42,665 bases of DNA from a virus, in the IMG/VR virus record IMGVR_UViG_3300021961_000201, positions 1 to 42,665 of that record. The stretch is one strand, 5' to 3'. How positions within the stretch are numbered: the first letter of the stretch is position 1; each line of letters starts with the position of its first letter. Shown piece by piece: positions 22,444-31,176 of the stretch. The notes under the pieces are model-generated. The model worked only from the letters and a program-made list of their open reading frames with translations. It was not told where the DNA came from and searched no databases. The position numbers and the translations under genes were made by a program.

Positions 22444-22448
22444 ATGTA

Positions 22449-22520
22449 TATATGCTACTACAAAATGATTTAAAAATCAAGTACAAAATGGAAAAAGAAT
22501 CTAATAAAATCAATGATTTA
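22449..22520 (-). promoter_or_regulatory. Leader/promoter element B, duplicated before the AAA+ gene
   Basis: This is the counterpart of 20223-20295, with candidate boxes TTGATT-17-TAGCAT and the same upstream ATTGATTTTATTA and CCATTTT blocks. The duplication implies that one regulator controls both genes. Confidence 0.55.
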
Positions 22521-22550
22521 TAGACTATAAAAAAGAACAAAAGTAGAACA

Positions 22551-23630
22551 TCACTTTTTTCCTATGAAAATAGGCTCATATTTACGACCTGGGATGTCAG
22601 GTCTTGCGAATCGCCCTACATAGTTTTGAGATTGTTTCTTTTCTGTTTCTGTACCTTCTAATGTAGATTGAATCTTTGTTCCTTGTTGTGTAGATAATGA
22701 CAACCACCAAATATCTATATCTGTAAAACCTGCCTCTTCCATACACTCATAAGTATCTTCTTCAAATGTCTTATATGATTTAACGTTTGCAACATTGAAG
22801 GCTGCATATTTACCTGGTTTCAAACCGATATATGCGTTTTGTATAGTCTTTAATAAAAACCCATTACGCCATAAGTCTTGTACAGGAAACTTTCTAAAAG
22901 ATTGTTCTTCTTCATCACCATACATTTCGTGTCCTAGATAAGGTGGACTTGTAAATACGAAGTCTAATGTTTCTGGTTGAGGTATAAATGTTTCACTACC
23001 TTGTCTTAATAGTTTATATTGTTTATGACTATGTCCGTATTCATCTCTTATTTGTTCTAACCCTTTATATGTAGGAACACAAGGATCTGTACCTATGTAG
23101 TTAACGCCAGCTGCAATTGCACCTAATAAACGACCACCGTAACCCATACTTGGATCCCATACTGTACCTGCTTCTGTTCCTTCTAGTGGACTATCTTTTT
23201 CTACAAAGATGTCATATAAAGTTGCGGCCGCAGTAGGTCTAAAATTAGATACCATTTGAGTACCTGAATATCGTCTTAACATCGCTCTCATATCTGAGTC
23301 TGTTATTTCGTGTGCGGCCTTCTTTGTAAAGAAAGTGCCTGTGAGTATTTTATTAATACCTTTTTCTAAATGTTCTTCATCTTCCCATATCTCTATGGGT
23401 GTTTTCATCTTACCACATTTAATACCCCAAGCGTGAGGCATATATGACCACGCAAGTGATAAACCGTGTGTTGATTGTCCTATGATTTTATTAGGTCTAT
23501 CTAATATACCATCTCTTTGAAAAGATAAAAGTTTTTGATATTCAGAATCACGCCATTTCTTATCATCAGGATAATATGGGAATCCTTTATTATCTTTCCA
23601 ATCTCTAACTACTTCTTTTGCGTTTGACAT
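22551..23630 (-). CDS. DNA methyltransferase with SPPY motif, paralogue 2
   Basis: This 359-aa enzyme has motif I WDPSMGYGGRLLGAI, a following IGTDPC, and catalytic FTSPPYLG, marking an N4- or N6-type DNA methyltransferase. The arrangement parallels the 440-aa enzyme at 6200-7522. The start overlaps the end of the acetyltransferase gene by 26 nt. No restriction enzyme accompanies it, so a solitary protective or regulatory role is likely. Confidence 0.85.
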   Translation of the reverse strand: MSNAKEVVRDWKDNKGFPYYPDDKKWRDSEYQKLLSFQRDGILDRPNKIIGQSTHGLSLAWSYMPHAWGIKCGKMKTPIEIWEDEEHLEKGINKILTGTFFTKKAAHEITDSDMRAMLRRYSGTQMVSNFRPTAAATLYDIFVEKDSPLEGTEAGTVWDPSMGYGGRLLGAIAAGVNYIGTDPCVPTYKGLEQIRDEYGHSHKQYKLLRQGSETFIPQPETLDFVFTSPPYLGHEMYGDEEEQSFRKFPVQDLWRNGFLLKTIQNAYIGLKPGKYAAFNVANVKSYKTFEEDTYECMEEAGFTDIDIWWLSLSTQQGTKIQSTLEGTETEKKQSQNYVGRFARPDIPGRKYEPIFIGKK

Positions 23631-24039
23631 AAACTCTACCTGGTAGTCTACCTTTAGACCAACTTATTTCTCCTATACATAACATATCTATTTTATCATA
23701 AAATGCACAAGCTGTCAAGTTATCGGTTCTTACTGATAAATAAACGTCTTGTGGGCACCATTCAAAGAAATTATTAAGAATCACTTTCGCATTACCATTA
23801 CCTGGTTGTGAGTTTACGATTTGATGTAAAACGGTATCGTGTTTGTTGATTTGTACGTTTCCTATTTTTTGTTTTCTTTTAGCGTGATGAAACGTTATGA
23901 TTACTCCATCTTCCCATATTAATTGGCTTCTATCTATTCTTCTTTGTAAATAATCAGTTCTTATATGTGGAAACCATTTTTTGTGGTTATAAAAAACTTG
24001 TTTTATTTTATCAAAATCTGATGAAGCTGCAAATATCAT
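23605..24039 (-). CDS. GNAT-family acetyltransferase (putative)
   Basis: The C-terminal half of this 144-aa protein shows the end of a GNAT fold: DVYLSVRTDNLTACAFYDKIDMLCIGE, matching the usual N..A..FYEK.GF pattern. The acetyl-CoA loop (NSQPGNGNAKVILNNFF) is short but recognisable. The substrate is unknown. It overlaps the 2-oxoglutarate oxygenase gene by 4 nt and the methyltransferase by 26 nt, so it is part of a four-gene coupled unit with peptide deformylase. Confidence 0.75.
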   Translation of the reverse strand: MIFAASSDFDKIKQVFYNHKKWFPHIRTDYLQRRIDRSQLIWEDGVIITFHHAKRKQKIGNVQINKHDTVLHQIVNSQPGNGNAKVILNNFFEWCPQDVYLSVRTDNLTACAFYDKIDMLCIGEISWSKGRLPGRVYVKRKRSS

Positions 24040-24641
24040 TGTTGTTGTAATAAATTTTCTAATTTAGGATTGTTAAAACAATCTATAACTAAATGTAGTC
24101 TATCAAAATCTGCTAAATTTTCTACAGCGTGTGGTTTAGATACATCGGTATAATAATACTTACCTGTTTCTAAATGATAAACATTTGCTTGTGTATCTTC
24201 CCATAAAGTCATATTAACATTAGCATTTGTTTTTAATGGTACGTGTATTCTAACAATATCACCATTCTTTATGGCCTTGTCCACTTTGTCTGTATGTTTA
24301 GAAATACGAGTACCTGCTTTTAATCTCATTACTCTTACTCGTTCCATTTCAGCAGGTATATGTACTAATATTTCTTTTAAAGGTAATAATTCTGCTTGTT
24401 CATATAGATGAGTCCATCTTAATGGTTGTACTTCTACATTACTTTCTAATACACCTGGTTTTAATATATTTGTAATATCATCACTATATCCTCTTATAGA
24501 TACAGCATCCCAATTACCTTTTGCATTATATTTTGTTTTAACTTTTTCATAAGATAAATTATTTAAATAGTTTACAGCCTCATCTAAAGGTAAATGATAA
24601 GGTGGTAAATCTAATTCTTTAAATATTGGTCTTTTTTTCAT
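24036..24641 (-). CDS. 2-oxoglutarate/Fe(II) oxygenase, Asp/Asn beta-hydroxylase-like
   Basis: This 201-aa protein has the double-stranded beta-helix pattern of aspartyl/asparaginyl hydroxylases. RLKAGTRISKHTDK carries the metal-binding His116 and Asp118, RIHVPLKTN follows, KPHAVEN gives distal His171, and RLHLVID gives Arg181. It would hydroxylate an Asp, Asn or related residue using 2-oxoglutarate and oxygen. It lies between deformylase and acetyltransferase genes with 4-nt overlaps on both sides. The target may be a protein, but the sequence does not show which. Confidence 0.82.
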   Translation of the reverse strand: MKKRPIFKELDLPPYHLPLDEAVNYLNNLSYEKVKTKYNAKGNWDAVSIRGYSDDITNILKPGVLESNVEVQPLRWTHLYEQAELLPLKEILVHIPAEMERVRVMRLKAGTRISKHTDKVDKAIKNGDIVRIHVPLKTNANVNMTLWEDTQANVYHLETGKYYYTDVSKPHAVENLADFDRLHLVIDCFNNPKLENLLQQQ

Positions 24642-25183
24642 TTTATACCTAACTGTTTCTTTGCTTTATTTATGGACTTGTTTCGTTTGTCCATTGCCCA
24701 TTTTAATTTAAACTTACTAACTCTTTCTGTAAAGATCACTCCTTGCATATGGTCGTATTCGTGTTGAAAGACCCGACTGGAGATACCTGTAAGATTTTCC
24801 TCCACCTTGGTCATATTTTCGTCATAATATTCTATTGCAACTGCTCTCGGTCTTTCTATGTCTAAAAAAAGATATGGAAAACTTAAACAACCTTCTCTAA
24901 ATCTTATTGTTTCTTTACTATAACCTTTGACGGTAGGATTATAACAAACACGTTTTTTACCTTGTTCTATTTGAGGATGACCACCCATTACAAACATACG
25001 ATATGGTTTACCTACTTGATTAGCAGATAGACCTAGGCCTCCATAGTTAAACATTGTTTCAAACATATTATCAGCAAACTCTTTGGGTGAAAGATTGTCT
25101 TGTTCTTTTAAAATCTTCTCATCAAAAGGTGCAATTAAAGTTAATACTCTTGGATCTGTTGGTGGTATTAGTTCGTATTTCAT
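24638..25183 (-). CDS. def: Peptide deformylase
   Basis: This 181-aa metalloenzyme removes the formyl group from new polypeptides. All three motifs are intact: GLGLSANQVG (49-58), EGCLSF (97-102, with metal-binding Cys99) and QHEYDH (140-145, two His ligands and catalytic Glu). Deformylases occur in many marine T4-like phages and are thought to sustain rapid synthesis of viral proteins. The gene overlaps gene 46 by 4 nt. Confidence 0.95.
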   Translation of the reverse strand: MKYELIPPTDPRVLTLIAPFDEKILKEQDNLSPKEFADNMFETMFNYGGLGLSANQVGKPYRMFVMGGHPQIEQGKKRVCYNPTVKGYSKETIRFREGCLSFPYLFLDIERPRAVAIEYYDENMTKVEENLTGISSRVFQHEYDHMQGVIFTERVSKFKLKWAMDKRNKSINKAKKQLGIK

Positions 25184-26889
25184 ATAACCCTCGTAAAGTT
25201 TTTATACTTCTCAAATTTAATAATATTAGTAAATTTATCAAACATTATATCTCCTTTATGTGATATGATAAACGTATTTTCATTTGTAAGTTCTTTTAAT
25301 ATTTTAAAGAAATCTTCGGTACCTACGTTATCTAAACTTGAATCAAATATTTCATCTAGTATTAATAGATTTGTATTTGTACTGTTTTTCATTTTTGCAA
25401 TTGTTCTCCAAGTAAATAATAATGCAAGGTCTATTCTTAATTTCTCTCCTTCACTAAAACTGTTATAATTAAATGTATCTCTAAATCTACTTTTAATTGT
25501 TTCGTTAAATTCTTCATCTAAATGAAAGTTCACAAAGAAGTCCATAGCTTGTAAATACTTATTGATTAACTGATTCATTATAGGCAAATACTTTTTAATA
25601 ATCTTTGCTTTAACACCTGTATCATTTAATATTTCTCTGGCAATATCAATGTATTTCTTTTCTTCAACAACTTTTTCTTTTTCAATATTGACTTGTTTTA
25701 GTTCTTCTTTTAATTGTTCTAATTCATATGCCACTTTATCTGTATTCTTTTTTTCAGTTTCTAATTTAACTATCTCATCATTTAATCTATTGGAGTGTCT
25801 ATTAATTTCTGTAATAGAGGCATTAACTTTTGCAATCTCAATATTTAAATCAGTTATCTTTTCAGATACTTTAGCCATTTCATTAATACGTGTTTCTGTT
25901 TTAACTATTTCATTTAACAAATCTTTTAATCCATCTTCTAGTGTAGTAATCTTTCCTTTTTCATATGCAATCTTTGTACCTCTAAATTGTTCTTCAAGTT
26001 TTTGTGTACAAGTAGGACAGTTTTCATTCTCCTGAAAAAACTCTAAATTTCTTTTATGGTTTAATAGATTAGTTTCAATCTTTGCCTCTAATTTAGATAG
26101 TTGATTTGCCTTTTTGTCAACTTCTTCTTTTTCTTTTAATTGTTCTTTTGTAAATATAATTTGTTCATTTAGTTTTTGTAATCGTTCATTATATTGTTGG
26201 TCATACTTTTTATTTTCTTCTAATTGTTGTTTTTTATTTTCAATGTCAGTATTATCTCTACTTTGTATTTGTTGAAAATGACTTTTTTGTAATTCATATT
26301 TCTCGGTCATTAAATCATAACGATACTTAACATCTTGTACGGCTTTAGTTAATTCTGCCTGTTTAGTTCTTAATAATAAATCCATATGACTAAAAACTCT
26401 TATATCTAATATTTCTTCAACTACTTCTCGTCTATATCTAGCACGTAGGTGCATAAAAGGTTCATAAGAAGAAGAACCTAAAATAACAACTTGACAAAAA
26501 GCACGATAATTACATTTTAAAATATTATTTTCTAATGTGTTTTGATAATCAACGTTAGAAGCATCCTGATTAATTAAAACATCATTACAATAAATCTCAA
26601 ATATGTTAGGTTTGATACCTCTTATAATTTTGTAATTCTTATTACCTACTTTAAAAGTAACTTGTATTTCACAATCAGCATTATTAATCGTGTTTATTAA
26701 TTGTTCTTTTTTAACATCTCTAAATGGCCTATTAAATAATACAAAACATAATGCGTCTAATAAAGTTGATTTGCCTGACCCATTTGCGCCTATAATAAGT
26801 GTAGATGGTGCTTTTTGTAAATCTACTTCTATATACTGATTACCAGTAGATAAAAAATTCTTCCATTTTAATGTTTTAAAAGTTATCAT
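25180..26889 (-). CDS. 46: Recombination endonuclease subunit, Rad50/SbcC-like (T4 gp46)
   Basis: This 569-aa SMC-type ATPase has Walker A GANGSGKST near the N-terminus. Two long coiled-coil arms (about 180-440) flank a CPTC zinc hook at about residue 290. The ABC signature is FSEGEKLRIDLALLF and Walker B is NLLILDEIFDSSLD. With gp47 it processes DNA ends for recombination-dependent replication and, in T4, host DNA breakdown. It overlaps gene 47 by 4 nt. Confidence 0.96.
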   Translation of the reverse strand: MITFKTLKWKNFLSTGNQYIEVDLQKAPSTLIIGANGSGKSTLLDALCFVLFNRPFRDVKKEQLINTINNADCEIQVTFKVGNKNYKIIRGIKPNIFEIYCNDVLINQDASNVDYQNTLENNILKCNYRAFCQVVILGSSSYEPFMHLRARYRREVVEEILDIRVFSHMDLLLRTKQAELTKAVQDVKYRYDLMTEKYELQKSHFQQIQSRDNTDIENKKQQLEENKKYDQQYNERLQKLNEQIIFTKEQLKEKEEVDKKANQLSKLEAKIETNLLNHKRNLEFFQENENCPTCTQKLEEQFRGTKIAYEKGKITTLEDGLKDLLNEIVKTETRINEMAKVSEKITDLNIEIAKVNASITEINRHSNRLNDEIVKLETEKKNTDKVAYELEQLKEELKQVNIEKEKVVEEKKYIDIAREILNDTGVKAKIIKKYLPIMNQLINKYLQAMDFFVNFHLDEEFNETIKSRFRDTFNYNSFSEGEKLRIDLALLFTWRTIAKMKNSTNTNLLILDEIFDSSLDNVGTEDFFKILKELTNENTFIISHKGDIMFDKFTNIIKFEKYKNFTRVI

Positions 26890-27947
26890 ACTTCACTTGC
26901 CTCAACATAAATGGATTTTAAATATTCTTTTAATTTAACTTTGTTCACTTCCGTTTCTAATTGATCTACATAATTATTTAGGAATGTAATTGTATCTTCA
27001 CCCATTTCTAATATATCATCTCTAACACTTGCCTTAATGTCAGAATAGTCCTCTATAATATTCAAATCAAATACTGTAATTTCATTATACAATCTTTCTA
27101 CAAATTTGTCAAACATTTCGTCTTTAGATTTGTTTAATACAATCAATTTAATATAATGATTGTTATAAGGTCTTAAATCAAAATTTGTATAATCTTTTTC
27201 TTTATCATTGTATATTATTTTTTTATGTATCGTTCTTGGATTAGTTATAACTTCTAACTCTCTTGTGGCCGTATCAAATATATGAAATGCTTTAGGGTCT
27301 TTATAATCAGACCAAGTCATTTCAAATTGAGCACCTAGATAAAAGATATGTCCGTCATCTGATTTTTTATGAAAATGTCCTGATATAACTTTATCAAAAC
27401 GTTTAAAGTCATCTCTATTAAATCCGTGATCGTTAATAATACCATTTTGTAATTCAAATCCTTTTATTTCTAAATGACCAAAACATAAATCTGCTTTTGC
27501 TGATTGTATTGCAAGTAAAGACTCATCTCTATTGTCATCACAAATCCAAGGCACAAACAATATATCTGTCCCATCAAAGTTCACCACTTTAGGTCTTGTA
27601 TAAATCCAAGGTTCATTTTGACCATCAAAAGAAGTATAAAGATTTTCTATTGCGTTAATCTCATTTGTGTTTTTAAAATAAGTATCGTGGTTACCTATAA
27701 TGATATGTGTATCTATTTTTTCTTTCCACAATCTATCAAAAAAATGTTTTCTAAAAACAGAAGCTGTTTGATGATTAATAAATTTTCTACGATCCACTAC
27801 ATCACCTAAATGAATAAGTGTTGTGATGTTATGTTCTTTAATATAAGGAAAGAATTGATTGTTTAAAAAATCTAATTGATAATCTCTAAACGAATCACTA
27901 TCATTTCTCACACCAAAGTGTGTGTCATTCAACAAAGCAATTTTCAT
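26886..27947 (-). CDS. 47: Recombination nuclease subunit, Mre11/SbcD-like (T4 gp47)
   Basis: This 353-aa calcineurin-like phosphoesterase has the full metal-binding set: NDTHFG, HLGDVVDRRK, IIGNHDTYF and ISGHFHKK. It partners gp46 in resecting DNA ends. It begins 4 nt after the gp55 stop and overlaps gene 46 by 4 nt, keeping the 55-47-46 order of T4 relatives. Confidence 0.96.
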   Translation of the reverse strand: MKIALLNDTHFGVRNDSDSFRDYQLDFLNNQFFPYIKEHNITTLIHLGDVVDRRKFINHQTASVFRKHFFDRLWKEKIDTHIIIGNHDTYFKNTNEINAIENLYTSFDGQNEPWIYTRPKVVNFDGTDILFVPWICDDNRDESLLAIQSAKADLCFGHLEIKGFELQNGIINDHGFNRDDFKRFDKVISGHFHKKSDDGHIFYLGAQFEMTWSDYKDPKAFHIFDTATRELEVITNPRTIHKKIIYNDKEKDYTNFDLRPYNNHYIKLIVLNKSKDEMFDKFVERLYNEITVFDLNIIEDYSDIKASVRDDILEMGEDTITFLNNYVDQLETEVNKVKLKEYLKSIYVEASEV

Positions 27948-27950
27948 AAT

Positions 27951-28502
27951 TTAAAAATCTTCTAACGAATTTTTTGCTGTTCTCTTTTTTCTTTTTACTT
28001 TTATTTCTTTTGGATTAGGTAATTCACTATTTGCTGGTTTGTTTTTTCTTAAAAATTCTATAAATTGATTCTTGTATTCACCATTCTCATCATTTGGATT
28101 AATTGCTACATCATCTAAATTAGCATCCTCTATTAATTTATATTTAATATTAATTTGTTTCTTTTCTTTTTGTATTCTTCTAACAAACGCATAAAAAATA
28201 ATTTGTGTAAAGTAAGCAAAAGGATTTTTAGATTTTTTAGGATCAAAGTTATCCAGATATTGTAAACAGTTCTCAATACCATCACTAATCATATCATCTC
28301 TAAATGTGTAATTAATAAAGTTAGGCCTGTATGATAAGTGATTCGCAATTTTTAAAAAACATTCACCGATGTAATTCGTTACAGGTGGATTCTTTCTTTT
28401 TCTTTTCTTTGCACTATCGCACCTATCTTTGTATTCAATCATCGCTTGTAGAAATTTTGCGTTATCTACATAATGTTCATTCTTTTTTTTATTTTTAATC
28501 AT
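27951..28502 (-). CDS. 55: Late-transcription sigma factor (T4 gp55)
   Basis: This 183-aa divergent sigma factor directs host RNA polymerase to TATAAATA promoters, many of which occur in this window. The recognisable core is FRDDMISDGIENCLQYLDNFDP (sigma region 2-like) and NPFAYFTQIIFYAFVRRIQKEKKQ. N- and C-terminal tails are strongly basic. It has its own sigma70-type promoter overlapping the stop of the previous gene. Confidence 0.93.
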   Translation of the reverse strand: MIKNKKKNEHYVDNAKFLQAMIEYKDRCDSAKKRKRKNPPVTNYIGECFLKIANHLSYRPNFINYTFRDDMISDGIENCLQYLDNFDPKKSKNPFAYFTQIIFYAFVRRIQKEKKQINIKYKLIEDANLDDVAINPNDENGEYKNQFIEFLRKNKPANSELPNPKEIKVKRKKRTAKNSLEDF

Positions 28503-28508
28503 AATTAT

Positions 28509-28537
28509 ATTATACTATAAGTTGTCGTTTTTGTCAA
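28509..28537 (-). promoter_or_regulatory. Sigma70-type promoter for gene 55
   Basis: TTGACA (28537-28532), a 17-nt spacer and TATAAT (28514-28509), only 6 nt before the ATG at 28502. With this spacing the message would have almost no leader. Confidence 0.85.
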
Positions 28538-28712
28538 TGGTTTTTGTTATTAATTTTAGTTCTACGGCTTCGGCCAGTCCTAAATCAAGGTGTCCTACTT
28601 TGTAGTAGTTATTAACTCGTTTTAAAATCTTGGGATAGGTGTCAGTTATCTTTTCAAATAACTTGCCTGATTTAAAGGTAACTTCTATTTTATATGTAAC
28701 TTTTTCACTCAT
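28515..28712 (-). CDS. Conserved hypothetical protein, 65 aa
   Basis: This small protein has a beta-strand opening (TYKIEVTFKSGKLFEKI) and a helical remainder. I recognise no family. Its last codons overlap the promoter of gene 55. No minus-strand promoter is seen just upstream, so it is probably read from the uvsW side. Confidence 0.6.
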   Translation of the reverse strand: MSEKVTYKIEVTFKSGKLFEKITDTYPKILKRVNNYYKVGHLDLGLAEAVELKLITKTIDKNDNL

Positions 28713-28729
28713 TTAATTTTCACGGACTA

Positions 28730-28757
28730 TTGACAAATTCAGGAATTTTGATATAAT
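28730..28757 (+). promoter_or_regulatory. Plus-strand consensus promoter, antisense to neighbouring genes
   Basis: TTGACA (28730-28735), a 16-nt spacer and TATAAT (28752-28757) with TG one base before the -10 box read on the plus strand. All nearby genes are on the minus strand, so transcription would run against the 157-aa gene and uvsW. A hairpin (CCTAGT with ACTAGG, 28791-28812) lies early in the transcript; no terminator is seen. Confidence 0.7.
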
Positions 28758-28791
28758 ACCTATGTGGGTGCTTATCCAGATACCTAGCTAC

Positions 28792-29265
28792 CTAGTGTTT
28801 CAGTTTACTAGGCATAGTCAGATGATCTATCATATTCTGTAAAGTGTCATTCATCTTGTCTTTATACTCTTTTTTAGCAGAGATTTTTTTATCAAAATCT
28901 GCAAAGTCTTTATCGTTTAAATTTCTTTCTATATAATCAGGTAACTCTTGAGGTATTTCTACTTTTATTAAACGTTGATATCTTTGTGTAAAAGGCAAAG
29001 AGGCATTACATATGGTTAATATTTTATCTTTTGGAATGGAAACTACTTTATCTTCAGTAAAGCCTATCCATTTAACTAACGCAATATAATCGGAAACACC
29101 TAAATTAGTAATATGAGGAACATATTTAATTAACATCGGATCAGACAATCGTAATAGATTTGATTTTTCATTAAGTTGTTCTTTTGGTAACATACAGCAG
29201 ATTTCTTCTCCTGTAACCAACTTAATGATTTTAGCAGTGTTTAAATCAAGTTTTATTTCGTCCAT
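28792..29265 (-). CDS. LSm-like protein of unknown role, 157 aa
   Basis: The N-terminal region reads KIIKLVTGEEICCML, an Sm-like opening shared with the 98-aa protein at 11113-11409. A second beta-rich part follows (ALVKWIGFTEDKVVSIPKDKIL), then a charged helical tail (about 110-157). Its ATG lies 20 nt inside the end of uvsW, so it is coupled to that gene. RNA binding is possible but unproven. Confidence 0.55.
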   Translation of the reverse strand: MDEIKLDLNTAKIIKLVTGEEICCMLPKEQLNEKSNLLRLSDPMLIKYVPHITNLGVSDYIALVKWIGFTEDKVVSIPKDKILTICNASLPFTQRYQRLIKVEIPQELPDYIERNLNDKDFADFDKKISAKKEYKDKMNDTLQNMIDHLTMPSKLKH

Positions 29266-30739
29266 TGTCCTTTAAACTTACGTTATGAATTTCGTAATTA
29301 AACTCCTCGCTGTTGTATATATTTATTCTTTCCTGAAAGTGAGTTAATGTATAATTCTTCTTTTCTCTATAAGTCAAATCATCAGCAATATCATATAAGG
29401 TGGCTGCAGAGTTATTATCTTTCAACCTAAGACCACGGCCAATACTTTGTAGATTACGTATCCTAGACTTTGAAGGACTAGCAAAAATAATGTTGTGTAG
29501 ATTGCGAATATTAATCCCAGTAGAAAAAGTCCCATAACTAGCAACAATAATAGCATTGTCCGATTTTTCAGTAATCGCTCTAACTTGTTCTCTAACATCG
29601 GTATCTACTCCTCCATATACGAAAAAGACTTTTCTATCTTTTTCTGCTTTATCTTTAATCATATTGTATAGGATTTTACCGTGTTTCTCAACCAATTGAA
29701 ACAGGCACAAAGTATTACCTTGTAGTGCTAAGGCAAGATTTCTTATATATTTATTTCTTGGTTCTGATTGTGTTAAATATTCTAGCTCTTCGTGATACTT
29801 TACATTTCTTAAACTACGTGCTTCTGCTTCAGGATAAGACAATACTAAACACATAATTTTTAAATCAGCAAGTTGTTTTCTTTCTATAAGTGTTTTTGTA
29901 GAAGTAACTTTATTTACTTGTCCAAACAATCCTTGTAATACAAGTTTATGTGTCTTACTATCATCTAACGTACCTGTCATACCAATACGATATTTACAAT
30001 CTACTAATTTAGTCATTATCTTGGTCAATGAAACAGCTTTAAATAAATGGGCTTCATCTCCTATAACTGCACCAAAGTCATCAAAAAACTTTTTAGGAAG
30101 TTTATATAAAGATTGCCAAGTAGAGATAACAACTCTTTTCTTTGTTTCTAATTCGTGTCCATAATATATTCTATGTACTTTCTTTTGACTATCAAAACCA
30201 TAGTCTTTAAAATCTTTAAACAATTGTTCTACCAATGAAGTAGTAGGTACAATGATTAAAACATTATTCTCTATGGTCTTTAAATAATGTCTTACTAACA
30301 TATAAATGATAAGTGATTTACCAGACGCTGTAGGTGATAAAATCAATCCTCTATCATTATTAATGGCAAAGTTAAAAGCGTCAATTTGATAGTCCCTCGG
30401 TGTGATAGATAGTTTAAAGGCCTTCTCTAAATCGGGTCCTACGGCGGCTATAGGCGCTTTTTTAGTGATTATTTCTTTACTTTCAACTATTTCTACACTT
30501 TTCTTAATACACCAGTCTTGTAGATAAGGATACAATCCTACGTACAATTGACCTGTGGCATATGAATACAAACGTATCTTTCCGTCCCACACTCTATTAC
30601 GAAACTGTGGTGTAAAACGATAACCTGGTACTTCAAATGAAAAATAGTCAGATAGTTCTCTACGAATATCAGCGTCTGCTTCTATTTTGAGATAAACTTC
30701 GTTGACTTTTTCTACGATAATATATCTTGGTGATTTCAT
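29246..30739 (-). CDS. uvsW: UvsW recombination DNA/RNA helicase
   Basis: This 497-aa SF2 helicase has motif I SPTASGKS, motif II GDEAHLF, motif III GMTGTLDD and motif VI SIGRGLRLKD, plus an N-terminal DNA-binding region of about 100 residues. In T4 it unwinds branched DNA and R-loops and moves replication from origins to recombination. It starts directly after uvsY (one-base overlap). Confidence 0.95.
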   Translation of the reverse strand: MKSPRYIIVEKVNEVYLKIEADADIRRELSDYFSFEVPGYRFTPQFRNRVWDGKIRLYSYATGQLYVGLYPYLQDWCIKKSVEIVESKEIITKKAPIAAVGPDLEKAFKLSITPRDYQIDAFNFAINNDRGLILSPTASGKSLIIYMLVRHYLKTIENNVLIIVPTTSLVEQLFKDFKDYGFDSQKKVHRIYYGHELETKKRVVISTWQSLYKLPKKFFDDFGAVIGDEAHLFKAVSLTKIMTKLVDCKYRIGMTGTLDDSKTHKLVLQGLFGQVNKVTSTKTLIERKQLADLKIMCLVLSYPEAEARSLRNVKYHEELEYLTQSEPRNKYIRNLALALQGNTLCLFQLVEKHGKILYNMIKDKAEKDRKVFFVYGGVDTDVREQVRAITEKSDNAIIVASYGTFSTGINIRNLHNIIFASPSKSRIRNLQSIGRGLRLKDNNSAATLYDIADDLTYREKKNYTLTHFQERINIYNSEEFNYEIHNVSLKDNGRNKT

Positions 30740-31167
30740 TAAATAACGCCAGAGGTAAACTTACGCCACTCAATTGCATTTTTAATTTGAAAAGAACGAT
30801 TAGTAATAATACGAATAGTACGGTCTAAATATTCTACTATCGTTTTTAGATAAGAAACTTTTTGACTTGCCTTGATAATATCATCATCGGCATTAATATA
30901 TTTGTCCACATCTTGTCTTAATATTTTAAGATGAAAAGGTTTTGCTTGATATACTGCTGGATCAGATTTACCATTATAGTATTCCCATTTTTCTCTTGTT
31001 AATCTATAATAATCTGATTCTGCTTGTTTAAGTAAAGTATTAAACTTATTAAAAAATTTATTGTATTTGTTATGTAGTTGTGGCGTTTTAAGAGATTCTA
31101 AATCAAGTTCACTATCATTAATTTTCAAATCTTTATCAGCCAATTCTTGTAGTTCTTCTAAAGTCAT
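30739..31167 (-). CDS. uvsY: UvsY recombination mediator
   Basis: This 142-aa helical protein ends in NRSFQIKNAIEWRKFTSG, the T4 UvsY C-terminal pattern, and has REKWEYYNGKSDP in the middle. UvsY helps load UvsX onto gp32-coated single-stranded DNA. A consensus-like promoter lies directly upstream, between it and the structural genes. Confidence 0.92.
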   Translation of the reverse strand: MTLEELQELADKDLKINDSELDLESLKTPQLHNKYNKFFNKFNTLLKQAESDYYRLTREKWEYYNGKSDPAVYQAKPFHLKILRQDVDKYINADDDIIKASQKVSYLKTIVEYLDRTIRIITNRSFQIKNAIEWRKFTSGVI

Positions 31168-31176
31168 AATATCTCC

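Noticed and set aside
22512-22525. TATAAATC as a further late promoter
   Set aside because: One mismatch at the last base and a distance over 70 nt from the next ATG; not distinguishable from AT-rich background.
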